Assembly (NCBI GenBank): GCA_030549495.1
Contig: JAUIRK010000511.1
Coordinates: forward strand, 283,501 to 347,500
DNA from: Nectonema munidae
Taxonomy: Eukaryota; Nematomorpha; Nectonematoida; Nectonematidae
Direction of reading: 5' to 3'
Length of the DNA: 64,000 nucleotides
Of this stretch, positions 1 to 14,000 are shown one piece after another. The first letter of the stretch is position 1. Each line of letters opens with the position of its first letter. The position numbers and the translations under genes are program-made. Under the pieces are notes generated by a model, which was not told the DNA's origin, ran no database searches, and saw only the letters and a list, made by a program, of their open reading frames with translations.

Positions 1-1138
1 GAAAGGATTGTGTGGTGTAAGGAAAGTTCATCATCACATGGTTGTAGTCAAAAGATAACATCTCTATTGTTATTCACTCCCACTATGATGTGCCTATGCC
101 AAGTTCGCATATTTACGTAAGAGTCTTACGTGTCGTCTTGTTATATCAGAGTGTGTCAATCTTATTAATGCATCATTATGATTGGCCAAATAGAGAAGAT
201 ATGTCTATGATCAAATGGAAAAGAATAAAAATATTTTTCTGATCGTTATACTTCACTGTAAATTATATATCAAAAATATTTAAAAATTCGGAGAGAAATC
301 TTGTAGAACGCCCCCCCCCCCCTCTTAGTGCCCCCGACATTAAACGGTGAAAATAAAAATTATAAAGCCCTAAGGGGCGATAACGCCCAGGTTGGGAACC
401 CCTGCCTTAGAGTATTGAATGATTACTGAATAACCAATAAAATCACATAATGATTAGTCAATCAATCAAACCTGAATGTATATAGCTTATATTGCATCAA
501 GTAGATAGACGCTAGGTAAGGCACTGAGTATATGCTGAAAAGAAATTGTCTACACAAACTACCCGCTACTGATTATTATTTAGTGTATGGTGTTGTCGGA
601 AGAATCGAGAAAACCTATATAAGTATCGAGCAAGCTTATGTCCAGGGTTTTAGTAGCACAAATAGCAACCCACCACTGTTGAAATCGATGATAAAAAAAG
701 AAAAAGAGATAATAAAAACAAAAAATAGTCAATTGCCACTAATGCCCACTTATTTAAATTTGAATGTTATATTATAGTATAAATTTTAAGCGTTTTAAGC
801 TTCATAATTGACATATTAAAAAGTTGCAAGTTTCCAGGTCTTCAAAAGCTGTGAGCGTTTGTGACGTATTAAAATAATTTTTTTATAGCAAAAATAACAC
901 ATCATACTTTTAGATTTTGCATTTTATTAACAATATACAGTTATACTGCGCTTCTCAAAGCACATCAGTTTTCGAAGAAGAAAAAACACTACAAAGCTCG
1001 AACAAATTTCGCTTTTTGAACGACTAAGCCAAAAATGCGTTAGCGAAGCAAGAACAAACTCAGTCAATAACAAGCATTATAAGCACGCGTATATTGTGTT
1101 TAGCGTTTCGTTGTGAGTTATAGATAAAAACAATTATC
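1..1138. other. Intron 8 of CaMKII, leftmost part
   Basis: No exon recognised. Positions 303-412 look like a decayed hAT-type end: a poly-C run near 309-322 and a right terminus reading CAGGTTGGGAACCCCTG. An 81-codon ATG frame at 532-777 has no recognisable domain, a lysine-rich tail and no splice context, and is not called as a gene. Confidence 0.4.
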
Positions 1139-1587
1139 GTATATTTCGGTGTATAAGTCGACCTTTTAGCCCTACAAAATCGGCCCTAAATTGAGGGTCG
1201 GCTTAGCAAACCTTTAAATCTTGTGGCATATTGGTGCAGGAAAACAGGCCTAACATTAGGCTAATACCCACGATAGCCTCGATGGGGCAACTACCGATGT
1301 AAATACATGTAGCTACTAGTGTAAATAGAGATTCTTGTTAATACTACCTTATATATTATTTCATATTGTAGTAGGTAGAACAAGATTTGTAATAACAGAC
1401 CGGTAGTCTTTAATTAATGCAAGGTGTTTTATATATATATGGTAACTTTTACACTGCTGCCTAGGCTAGCCGATAATCTAGGCGAGTTCTGTATTTTAGA
1501 GGACGACTTATACCTCGGATATTAGCAGAAATCATATAAAAAAATTACCCTCATTTTGGGGGTTGACTTATACATGGAAATATACGG
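1139..1587. mobile_element. DNA transposon fragment with 26-bp terminal inverted repeats
   Basis: The left end CGTATATTTCGGTGTATAAG and the right end, read in reverse, CGTATATTTCCATGTATAAG match at about 23 of 26 positions including the following GTCGACC/GTCAACC. The element is about 450 bp and non-coding. The left half (1139-1375) recurs in reverse orientation at 45575-45821. Superfamily not assigned; no clear target duplication. Confidence 0.6.
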
Positions 1588-1930
1588 TATACATTATTGA
1601 AAATCAATCAGAGCTTGTGAATCAATTTACACAAATTCTGAGAAAAATGTTATCAGTCTTCGAACAATTCGTTATTTAAATAGCCCCTCAGAATAGATCG
1701 TGTTAGAGACACGAAGTAATAGTGTATTTAATATTAATGAAATAAAAGTTTCCTTATGGTTTTATACAGTTTTGCTATAAAAATTCATAAAGATCATTTT
1801 CGACCCACTGCCCATTTTGGGGAAATTAGAGCTCGCTTTTATAGTCTTAAATACTTTAAACACTAATGTTGGTAATAATATAAATCTATATATGCCTCTT
1901 TCACTATTTAAAAAATCGATAAAATGATAC

Positions 1931-2014
1931 CACAGGCCCATATGTCAACAGGTTTGCCATATGGCTCTCTTTTCAAAACTTCAGGGGACAAGTAGCCAGG
2001 AGTTCCAGCAAAAC
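1931..2014 (-). CDS. CaMKII: CaMKII exon 8 (activation segment end)
   Basis: 84-nt exon with acceptor ATTTTAG. It reads [20 protein letters not shown] and then PVDIWACG, the P+1 loop and SPE motif followed by αF. The donor is placed at GTATCA after the first base of a Gly codon, because reading through soon gives a stop and the family exon ends at this codon. The next exon (ILYILLVGYPPF region) is not in the 1.9 kb to the left, so intron 8 continues out of the window. Confidence 0.93.
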
Positions 2015-5000
2015 CTAAAATAAAACATTTTTGTTCACAATCCATTTTATTTTTGGAACGGATAGAAATTCGTAAAAAGAAGAAAAAAGTTTTTTTTGGT
2101 TATACAGTATACAAGAGAATTTTTATGAACTAAAGGCGAAACTGATACTTTCCACTGGCTTAATATGCTCATATTGGACACTCACAACAGTCATAAGGAG
2201 GGTAAACAATTTTTGACACAGAAAAAAATCCCTTTTTTGACTTTATAACAAAAAAATTTAGACTTTTTTTGACGTAGAGAAAATTTGAAGTTATTTCAAT
2301 TAAAAAGAGTCTACTTATATTATATTAGATTAATAAAAATATTGAGTAAAATAAGTATAGCTTTAACATAATATTTAATATTTTTGTTTCTTGAAAGTTT
2401 TTTAAATTTTTGTTAAACTAAAAACTCCCTTTTGAACTTTATGATCCAAAAAATTCCAAAAAAAAGATTAAAAAAGAGTTCAACTAGTTTAAAATAGGTT
2501 CAGAATTACTTTTTGTTCTTTTTAATGTTTTTTTTACTTTATTGACTTTTAATCGCCCTGGAAGCGGTGTAACTTCGAAATTTTTTAAAGGATGTTTTAT
2601 ACAAAATACTTTATTCCACTTTTAAAACAAATTTATGATAAACGTTAAAATAATCATTGAAAGTATTTTAAATTTTGGTTTCAAAAAAAGTTTTTGTGTT
2701 TTAACAGTTGACTTTTTATTGACTTAAAATTTTTTTTTACTTTCCTAAAAATTCAAAAAACACAAGATAATATAGTTCAAATTAGTTTAAAATTGATTAG
2801 AATGATTTTTTGTTCTTTTAAAAAAATTGACTTTTTGACATTACTGACCTTTATTCGTTCTGACTACAAGTGACAGTGAAACTTTTTGAAGTGGAATATA
2901 TTTTTTTGTTTAAAATTACATTAGTTTTTCACTTATAAGCCAGGATGAACAAAAGTCTATAAAGTAATTTTTCTGAAAGAGTACCAAAGGTCAACAATAA
3001 AACGTATAAATTTCCATAAGATTAAATAATTATTTCTAGATTTTGATAAAATATGGTATTGCTTGAAGATCGGGAATTCTCGTGTTTCTGGCAATAGTTC
3101 GCTTATTTTCGGAAAACTGCGAATTAAAGATTATGGAAAAGTTATTAAAAAAAAATTTATTTCGAGAACACAACTTTTTCTTTCTAGGATAAGTAAAAAA
3201 CTTTATCGCAAGCCGTGGATTCGAACTCAAAATCCTTTTATCTACAAAGCCTTCCTCTTACCCAGAAATCATTAAGCCTGAAACAAAGTGAGAAAAATAC
3301 TTACCATACCAAGCTGGCTCTTCTTTTTCCAATTCAATGGCCAAACCAAAGTCAGCTAGCTTAACAAGGGCATTTTTCTTTTTGCTCGAGAGAAGCAAAT
3401 TTTCTGGCTAAACAGACATGAAAGAAAAAGATAAGTGTGTAATCTTCAAAAATTTATGCTGTGTCACTAGTTTCTTTATCATGCTGTTAGAACTCAACTA
3501 TAACGATATTCCGCCGAGAAGAAAAAGAGAGAGAAAAATTTCTTTTTGTCTCTTACAAAAAATCTAGTTTTGATTGTTCACGAACGCTCGTCATGTTTCG
3601 GTCAACAATAAATCTTATAAATTTCCATAAGATTAAATAATTATTTCTAGATTTTGACAAAATATGGTATTGCTGGAAGATCGGGAATATTTCTGTCAAT
3701 ATTACGATTATTTTCGGAAAACTGCGATGATAAGTATCGATGTCAAGAACAAATAAATAGAAGAGCGATTTAAGGAAAAATAGGGTACGAGAAACAAACA
3801 AATGGATAAATGGAAATTGCGAAATAGAAGTACTTTCAAGTCTCGATGAACCACACTCTTGCTGTGACAGTGATTCACACTTTCCAAAATTTGTTGAATG
3901 CAATAACTATAAAAGAAACAACGCATTAGCATATTAGAGTTAAGTGCTTTGGTATGAATGGAATAAATAAGATGTTCCAATCATATGAATGGCATACCTT
4001 TAAAAATGTCAGATAAAATATTTTCTAAAATTTTAAATACCACAAAAACTTTTCAAAAAAGCAGATAATGAAGAACTATTTTGCAAATAAACGATTTGAC
4101 CCGTCTTCACAACATAAAGTGCCTAAATATTCCTCTAGTGCTTGAAGACATCATTACAATTACCCGATGAACAAATGTCAAACAAAATTCTTCAAACCAA
4201 AGTATCCATATTAAAGTAGTCTTTATTATAAAGTTAAAATCGAATTGTTATATGTGCGTGTGGGATCATACATAAATGACATCACCCCACATTTTTAAAC
4301 CCCCCCCCCCCCTCCTGCTCTATTTTTTAATACAGAGCATCTATAATGAGTTTACCCCCCCCCCCCCCCCCCCCACATGGTAGGGGATATGATATATGTA
4401 TGATCCTTGAGAGTATTTTAAAAAATGGCCCATTGAAAACATATGTTGTTTTATTTCAATCTTTTTGTGTTCATATTAATTGATCAAAAAAATATTTAAG
4501 ACAAGAAAACCTAAAGTCTATCCAAAAGAAAGATATGTGTTTGGCGTTTAGTATTTTTTTATTTATTCTTTCCCTTTCCTATTGTGAATTTCTTACTTTC
4601 TCTGTTTTTTCAAGATGGATGATTCGGTTAAAAATAAATCATTAGAAGAATATTAGAATCGTTTACAAGATGATGATGACCTGATTTGATCAACGCAAAA
4701 ATCGATTTGATAAACAAAGAAGCTATATTATTGAAGGACAGTAAAGAAGACTTGTAATAAATTTGCAAACAAACATATATTAGCAATAGAATGGAAGCGA
4801 TTTTGTTATCAGAAGAAAAAAAGCTAAAATTTTGTTATTTATTACTCGAATAAAATCAGGTACAACAAAGTGTATAAAAATCGTGTAAATTTTCAACTTG
4901 AAATTTAATCTTAGGCAACAATGCATCTTAGCACAAAGTAATCAATCCACCGAACACATTCACTTGATATGAAGCAGACTTGTTGACAATTAGTGAGATG

Positions 5001-8000
5001 AGAGACTGAGAAAAATCTTTTAGCTCCTAATCACTATTGCATCGGATAGTGGGGTTATCGAATAATCTATTGTCAGAAAAATAAGGTCTGGCTGTATTGC
5101 CAATGAGTCTTCTAGTGCAAACATTTCCATATGGTCTTTAGAATCGAAAGACATTTTTAACCTTTGAACACCAAATGCAGAATCGCCTCTACCAAAAATT
5201 CTGTTCCCTAAAGATTTATAAAGAGATCTATACAGATAGATGGAATATGACCATCTGTTTTAATAACTGCTAAATTGCAATAAGGAGAGATAAGGGCTTA
5301 ATTACATCCGATCAGAAGTGATCTATCATATATGATTTTGTTCTCTTGTTGAGCTTGAAGAATTGTTCACAAACTCTAAAAATTTTCAGCGTAGCGGTCT
5401 AATTATAATTTTTTAATAGCTCGAGGTCTCATTTAGAAAAAATAAATCAACATATAAACTACTGTACTAAAAAATAGACAAAATTGTTTATTCAAAAATT
5501 ATCTGAATAATAATCCAATCAATGTCAATGGGATGGATGCATCTGCTTTGTCTACGTTTGGCTGAATGCAGCTCTCATATCATTACTCACTTCCAATCTG
5601 TTTCGGGATTTGGTTTCAATCGCAAGTAGCATGAAAAACGCCTACTCACGCTCATATGTAGTGGAAAATCGAATCAGACCATCTTTGCAACTGAGCCCAG
5701 AAAACTAATCGATATTATAAATGAGGTTTTGATAAATTGATAGTATTTTTCAGATGTTTGTAGACTAGGAAAATAAGAAGAAATTTCCTCACTAAGATAT
5801 GCTACATGGTGTTTTATGGTCTCCAGGATATGTTTGAAAACAGAGACAAACATTTTTTGTACAAGAATGCCATAATTCCAGCATCATTTCAAAAGCTGAT
5901 AATTTTTTATGACAAAGGAATACTGTGCTTTTAGATGCATGACTGATTTGCTTTGCAGAAATTGCTTGATTTCTTTCCATAGTATCGCATCGAAACATTT
6001 CCTTTACAAAGCCTACCTCACATTTGTGTGCATCAAGAGTTTTTCAAATTCGGAATCATTTTCTTTGCATGACTCTGAAAACAAACAAGAATTTAAGGCA
6101 TTTGCTTTAATTAGATACGCAATTTTAATGACTTCATTGAAAAAAAATTCAATCATACATCATGTAAGATTTTCATTATTAGGGCTTGACGATGAATAGC
6201 GCACTGGGTTCTGGTGATGTTTGCTTAATCAAAGTCTGAAAACTAGAACAACAACAAGAAATTGCTAGAGCGCAGTGAGTACACACTTCAAGTGGATGTT
6301 CTGTAAAAAATTGTTCACCTTGTGAAATATTTCCCTTGCAGTGGTTCTACTGCTAAGAGTTTGTAAAGTAAAAAATTGTCTACGAGGTGCTTGTCGCATA
6401 CATATTGTACCTCTGGTACTGAGATCAATCGTTTTCATCAAGCTGAATTGCAAAAAAGTTGAAAATCGAATTCCGAATCAATAAAACCACCTGATATGTT
6501 ATCAGACATCTCTCCTATTAGCCTTCTAACGCTATCGTTTGGCATCATGCTTAAAATTTACAAGTTAAGAACTTCCTATCACATTCAATATGATATCTTT
6601 GCGCGCTCTCATGTGGTGAGGGATTTTTTGACAACATATATTTTTAGAAACTTTTCAAACCATATTTAATATTTTGCAAAAAAATATCTTTGCTATCAAA
6701 CCTAGATTTGTGTAATCGTTCAGCTTGACGTTAAAATTAGTCAATAGTTTTGTTTACCAAAATCTGGTGCTTCACTACCAGCGCAAGCTTCACTTGAGGT
6801 ACTTTAGAAAAGTGGATGCTAACACTTCAGAACACAAAAGGCTCATGTTCCTCCTCCCCACGAGACGTTAATGCAGTAAAACCAAATGATAAACATGCGT
6901 CGTAATATTTCATTTTTTAAACAACTAAGAAAAATTCACGTTTACATCTATAAAATAAAGCCTGAAAAGCAATAAAAAAATAAAAATAGTACTCAATCCA
7001 AAAACTAAATTTATCCATCCCTTTAAATGTGACTTATTGGCAAAAATCACAAATGATCCAATATGGATGCAATATGTTGCACAGAACGATCCACTCAGTC
7101 ACCTCTTCTCTGTCCACATGGAACTGCTTCGCGATCTCCTACTCTAGTTTGAAAACCACTGAGCTAGAAGGTAGTGAGTGATTGGCGGGTAATAATGGAT
7201 GTTGTGTTCATTGGACAAAAATTCTTTTATAATAAATTTTGAAAATTATATTTAAAAAAAAAAACTCTACTATTTGAATTAATCAAAACATTTTCTCATT
7301 ATTATTCCTTATTCAAAATTTGACTGTGTCAAGAAGCAAAAGTTCTTATTTTTACTTCAAAATAATATTTCTCTGATATATCGAAGTATAATCAATAATT
7401 TATGGAGTTTGTAAAATTCATCAAAAGTTTTTTTAGTGTGAATACACTGATTAGAAATTAATGAATTCTTCTTATACCGACTGATGAAGCAGAAAAGTAT
7501 TTCATGTCAAAAAACAACCTAAAACATGAATGAAAGAAATATGCAGGTGACTATCACTAATTCGATAACATTTGGACTTGAAGGCGACCGACCCGAGTGG
7601 CTGTTTCACTGGATTAGCGATGACTTAGACGTTAGAAACGTCTTCATTTCTCCCTTTCCTGAGGGAATAAAACTTATATTTGAGTTCATTTTTAATATAA
7701 TTTCATAAAAAGTAAAATCTAATCACCAAATTTACAAACTAATCACACGATATTTTATATTTAAAACTTTAATTTGTTTAAAATTAATTATAAATTGCAG
7801 GATTAATGATATTCAAGGTGTATACAAAAAGGGATTGCTTTTGAAAGAATTAACATCCTATTTGATTTAATATTGCTGAGATGTCTAAAAAGACTAAATG
7901 TTAAGAGTACTCCCTTGCATATCTGGCATCAGACACAGGAGGCAAAGTTGATTTCAAGGGGGCTTGGATAATAGTAGGTGTAAAAATTGATATACCCCAA

Positions 8001-11000
8001 TATAAGTTAGATAGGCGTGTCAACATATATATATATATATATAAATAAATATAAAAAGAAATTGTAAAACCTGGCATCATTTTCACTGTAAAATTCTCTG
8101 GCAACGATATCTTCAAATAATTCGCCACCAGTAACTCTATATCGAAAAATATTTAAAAAAATATAAGCAAATACTTAAGTTAATGCTCGGTCCGACGTGT
8201 ATTTCGGAGTAAGATAAAGATAGTAGTGAGCTTAAAGGTAAAGGGGTACCAGGGGTGTTTTCATCGAGAAGGCACACTTGCACAGCTTGTATCGAACTAT
8301 GAAGAAAGCAGGCTTGATGCTGGATCGAACCTAAGACCATGAGTTGTTACCTAAACCCAGTATCTAACCAACCAACCTTACCCACGCTCTTTTAATTTTC
8401 TAAAATCTATATAAAATGCGGCATTTGTTTCTGATGAACTTACACACTGTTGAATGAATACTGAACGAAACAAGTCTGATTTTGAAAAGTGAGCGTAAAT
8501 TTTAGCAGTTCAAAGTATAACATGGATGAATATTGCAAATAGAGTGGGGGGGTTTTTTCAAAGGTAAACACTTGACTTCATAGATTCAAATGTTATGCCG
8601 AAAACAAATTCAGCTTTCATGGGAAAAACACGCGTTCTTCAAAAAAATCTTAGGTTTTATTGAACCAAGTTTTTCAGCCCTACATATTATATGAAGTTAT
8701 AAATTAATATCTGAATGCAAAGTGTGTACACATTGATCGATTGTACTTTTATATTAAAATACTTGATTTTATCTGTTTTTAGTAGATGAAAGAGGGTAGC
8801 CGGTTAACGACCAAAATAACCAGGCGATTTGTATTAAAATGCACTAATAAACGCACACGATCAAATGTTTATAAAGTTGATTGCAGTGGACTTTGGTCGC
8901 TATCGGATTAATATGATATTGAAGGATACTTTACCAAAAATAATGAGTTTAATGCATATCTATCAAGAACTCAAAGCAATCACTTATAGCTCCCTCCACA
9001 GCTTTGCTTCGCTCACAAAAACGGGGCACTCCTATCGAAGATATGGAAAGAGATCGTATCAGAGACTCAAGGTCAAAAAAAGTAATCATCACAAATAATA
9101 ATAATCAAGTATTTTCTCACTCAAATGCGCATCGCCTTCATTCATCGCAAACGAGATGCGTTATTTGTTGTGGTTTTTCGTGTGTATGCACATGACACAA
9201 TTTATAGGAAGTTAAATAAGTCGATACGTATATATATATATATCTCTGATCTGATGAAAGTTTTAAAAACATGATTAATTCCAAAACCAGCATCGATAAT
9301 AACGACATACTCAATATTATTGATTGGCGCAAAAATATCTTTCATTGGCTTGTAACACAAGAGTGATGATATCTCTTTTTTCCGAGCTTAGTAACGCTTC
9401 TGCCTCTTTAGGAAGATTAATTCACACATATCACGATTTAGAAGTTTGAGACATAGCAAAATTCGTAATTGATATATCTTAATGCTTATTATTAATTTCT
9501 TTACAACATAATTATCGTGGAATGAAAAAAGATATTCATTACACTTAAAGTATCACACAGACACACACAAATTAATTGCCAATAAAAAGGAATTAAGACA
9601 GCCAATTACTTCAAAAAGAACTACCAATTTGTCGACAAGGCTAGATAAATAGGCAAGGACTTTAATATATCACAACAATGGAAAAGCAGATATTTCGTTT
9701 TTGACGGCGGTTTCAAAGACACATTTTTAAAAAAAAAATAAGACATTTCTAAATTTTTTGATATAAAAATTGGATTGGATTGGATCGGATTCAACTTTTT
9801 AGGTAAATAAAAAAAGCTTTATGGGGAGAATATAAAGTTTAACTTACAAGTCAAAGACCAAATAATGAAAATCTTTTTCAGCGAAGGAGCCATGTAATCT
9901 AACTAAAAAAAGTATACATTCATAGTATGATAAACATACATATAATAAAGTTCATATGCTGAAAATAGGCCAATATTACTATTTGATGCGGTAAACCTGT
10001 TTTAAAACCTCACTACTAAGTTTCTCGACCGTTTGCACGTGATTTCACGTAATCACTTCGTATTTTGATGCTCCTATTTCAAGATAATGTTGTATAAAAT
10101 AAAGTTCATCAAGAAGTTTAGCTGTCTTCCTCCAGCATGATAGAATTCTCTTGCTAAATTTTTGCAATGGTAAACATCGCTCTCATTTCTCCCTTTCTTC
10201 ATAAAATAAAACTTATTTTGAGTTAATTTAAATAATTTTTAAAAAAAATTCAAAAGTTTAGATTATGCACATAATGAAGTTGCAAAAGTAGGTTCCATGG
10301 AAAGGAGGCGAATCGCAGAAGAGTCATTTGCAAATCCGTGAAAAAGTTCAGATTATATAATATCGATGGTAGGTACTGTAATCAATTTTCGCTTCACTCG
10401 AAACATAGCGAGCACTGGCTAACGCTAAACAAATTAATAACGGATTTGTTTCTAATCAGTAGTTATAATCAGTTGAAAGAAAGAAATAAAATTTTTAACT
10501 GGAATAAAAAGAAACCTTTTTACAAATCAAAAATTAAAATAACCTCCGTATCCATTAACTGGACAGTTTAATCTGAGAGCGAGTTAAGTTAAGTTCAAGA
10601 ACTAGGACACATACATTTTGGAACAGATTTAGAAAGAGAATGAAAATAAAGAGTGAGCTAAAAGCTATTTTCACATTCCACATAATTTTTCTATAGAATG
10701 AGCAAACATAAAAAAGTTTTTTAAAACCCGTTTTAGACCAATGTTCGACAAGGCAACGCAAAACTCTTAATTTCAACGAAATGAAATAGTTATCAATAAA
10801 GTGGACCGACTTTGTTCGTCACGGAGATTGAGAATTCGAAAAAGAAGAGGATGTTACAAAGTAAAAATTACTATACGTCAAGGAAGCTTCCTGAAACTCT
10901 AGAATAGATCAATAATTCTCAATCCTTTTCAAAGGGGGAAATTTTCTGTGGACTCCTCATTTTTTATTGCTACCAATTTCATTTCTTAGGTGATTTTATT

Positions 11001-14000
11001 TATCAAAAATATTGTGAATAAGTAAGTCGCACTTAATCGCTATTTTTTTATATGTTTACTCCATTAATTTCATAAAGCACATATTTTTGACCAGGTTCAT
11101 CTATTAAAATTTAATTTTATAAAATCAAACAAGTGAACATTTTGAACCGAAAACTTTCTGAATGCAGTTAAAGAAGAAGACTGAAGCAGGTAGTTAAAAA
11201 TTAATTATAGTTTCACATGTAACTGAACTTTTTGTCAATCTCATATTTTTTTCAATTTCAGAAATTTTTCCTCACCAAATTATCAAATGGACACTTCTAA
11301 AAATAGCTACTAAAGAGTGAGTACCTATTATAGTAATACTACTATAAGAAACGCTACGGATCTACATGTTTTATAGACTTTCTAAATACTTTATTCAAAA
11401 AAAGTCTCAAGAAACCAATATTACTAAAATTTTTGGTCTTATCCCATCTTCTATATTACGGTCTCAAGACCAGTGGACAATAGGGACATTGTATACCTAA
11501 AATTAATGAATTCGCACGGATTATTATTTATCTTAATCACTTTTTATCATTTTTTCTCCATCATCATGACAATAATTTCTTACATAAACAATGAATGCGT
11601 AATCGAAAAGGCTTGCCACTTTAAAAATGATTATAAAAACGCGTCTCTCTATGCTTGTCAACCTAGAAGAAACCATGGACTGCAAAATATCGTTTCGTTA
11701 ATTGACTAAAAATTGGAGTGATTTAGTGAATTGCCAAATGGACATACAAATAAAACATATACACATATGTACCGTCGTCATAGACAAGTAATTATTGGAA
11801 AAGCAAAATGCATGCCAAAGATGAAGAGAGAAAATGTATTACCAATATTGTGATGATTCAAATTTCGACAAATCCTTGCTTCTCTTTCCAACTTTTGCAA
11901 ATCTAAAAAGATGAATAATGCATTTGCTTTATATAAACCTTTTTTTGTGGGCGCAGAGTTTCATCATAAAAGGTACAAAACTGGAAGCAAGTTTAGACTT
12001 TTGCAGACAGACGTGATATAAGAAGCACCAGGAAAAACGTTTTTAAACTAAAATCTTTTGGGGAAAATTTTTATCATTGATTTCTGATATAAATCAAAGT
12101 AAATTCATTTGTCTTAATTTGGAAAATTCTTCATATCAATCATTTAAATAAATTAATTCAAGTATAAAAAATCAATTTTTTTTGAATATTTTATAATTAA
12201 TATTTGAATGTATACAAGATAGTTTAGACTTCAGTAACCGATAAAAACAATATCCAAAAAGATATAAAATTTATTTGTAAGATGTTTTATGAGTGAAGGC
12301 GCGAACTGACTTTATTGGCTTTCATTTCCTTTGACAATTATCACTCTAGTCCAGCGTTGCTCAACATTTTTACCTTAGTGGAATCATAAAATCGTTCGGA
12401 ATATTAAATCTTTCAAGGAGCTCTACACCAAAAATATCAAGCATTTATTTGTAATCAATTTTGTTTTATTTTTATTATGCCTTTAAATAATTTTAGTGTT
12501 TAGTAAACGATAGATGGTTTAGTGGTGGGAGTGTAGGTTCTCTATCCAGTTGTTCAGGGTTTTGGATTCCCGATCATGACTATCCCTAGCATCTGTCCAT
12601 CTATGGAAAATCAACGATTAAGAAAAATTATAACAAATTTAATGTTTACATTGTATGCATTCAATAAATTTGCGGAATTTTAGCGTTTTATGATATTGAT
12701 TTATGATATGGGGCCATCAGGACCACGGTTGAGAAGCAATATTTTAAAGCCAACTCTTGACTGTGTCTTCGACCAAAGAAGGATCACTCAATATGTTTAA
12801 AAAATAATTGTCAATGTCAAACTAATATTAAAATTCAAGAAAGACCATCCAAAGTTGTCAGAGTTGATTCAAGAGAGAAAGTTGTTAATTGGTAGAAATT
12901 GAAACTGAGTTTTGTCATAAGACAGGTGACTACACTTAAAAAATTGGAATTCTTAATTTTGTTATGTACGGACACCAACTGGGCAAATCTCCACCTAAGA
13001 AGATATGCTAGAAGATAGAGGATAGCATTTACGCCATCTTTGTGAGACGTTGTTGTTTTTATAGGCACTGAATGAAAAAAGTCAATAATTCCAATGTTAC
13101 ATCATATTGGCAAAAACTGAATTATATTTAAATTTATGTTAATAAAATTTTGTTTAGAGTATCGCGCTCTGTTTGTGTCCTGTGTGTGTGTATAAATCAA
13201 GAAGACAATAAAGTTAATTATGGCACAGAGGCATGTCGTACACATTCTTCGCATTTGAAGGAATATTAATACATGAATGAACACAAAACTAATTTATTCA
13301 TACTCATTAACCTACAATATTATTATTATTATTATTACTACTGCTACATCCTTCCTCATACAATGCATTTTGACTTTACCAAAAAGAGTGAACAAATTGA
13401 GAAAGTCTTCAATCTATATAGATCAGAGCTTCTCAAGCCGTGGGGGCCGCTAGGTAGCCTAAGATTCCATCTAGATCAGCAATCCTTATCAAGGGGTGCA
13501 CGCACCCCCCAAAGAGACAGCATAACAGGGGGTGCGAGAAACGACCAAATAATGGACAACATATGTAGTAGTAGTAGTAGTAGTGGAGAAACTCACATAT
13601 TTCTCTGCTTATATACGTTATATATGTGTATATTATTCAATTTATGCTACTATTACTTCTGCGTATGTTGTCTATTATTGTACATATATAATAAATGTAC
13701 AATGTATTCTCTAATTCTTTATATTTTTATTTCAAAATTTTATGACTGATTTTTCCATATCAATCTCAATGGTGCGCCCCAAAGTTTCAGTTATTTCATG
13801 GATGCGCCAAAGGGTAAAAAAAGTTTGAGGCGCACTGCTATAAATGTATCGGATGGGAAATTTTATTTATAAACGAATTCAGATGTCAAATTTGACATCC
13901 TAAAGGATGCGGATATCAGAATTGCCTAACTTCTTGAAATTTAGAGAGAAGATTTTGGATAATTCAATAAAAATTCCGATAAAAATTTGCGGTATATAGA

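Noticed and set aside
532-777. 81-codon plus frame
   Set aside because: No domain, A-rich tail, lies in the intron of CaMKII on the opposite strand; likely chance.
13273-13749. 158-codon plus frame
   Set aside because: Low-complexity (Tyr and Ser runs from microsatellites) and crosses a hAT-type MITE; not a gene.
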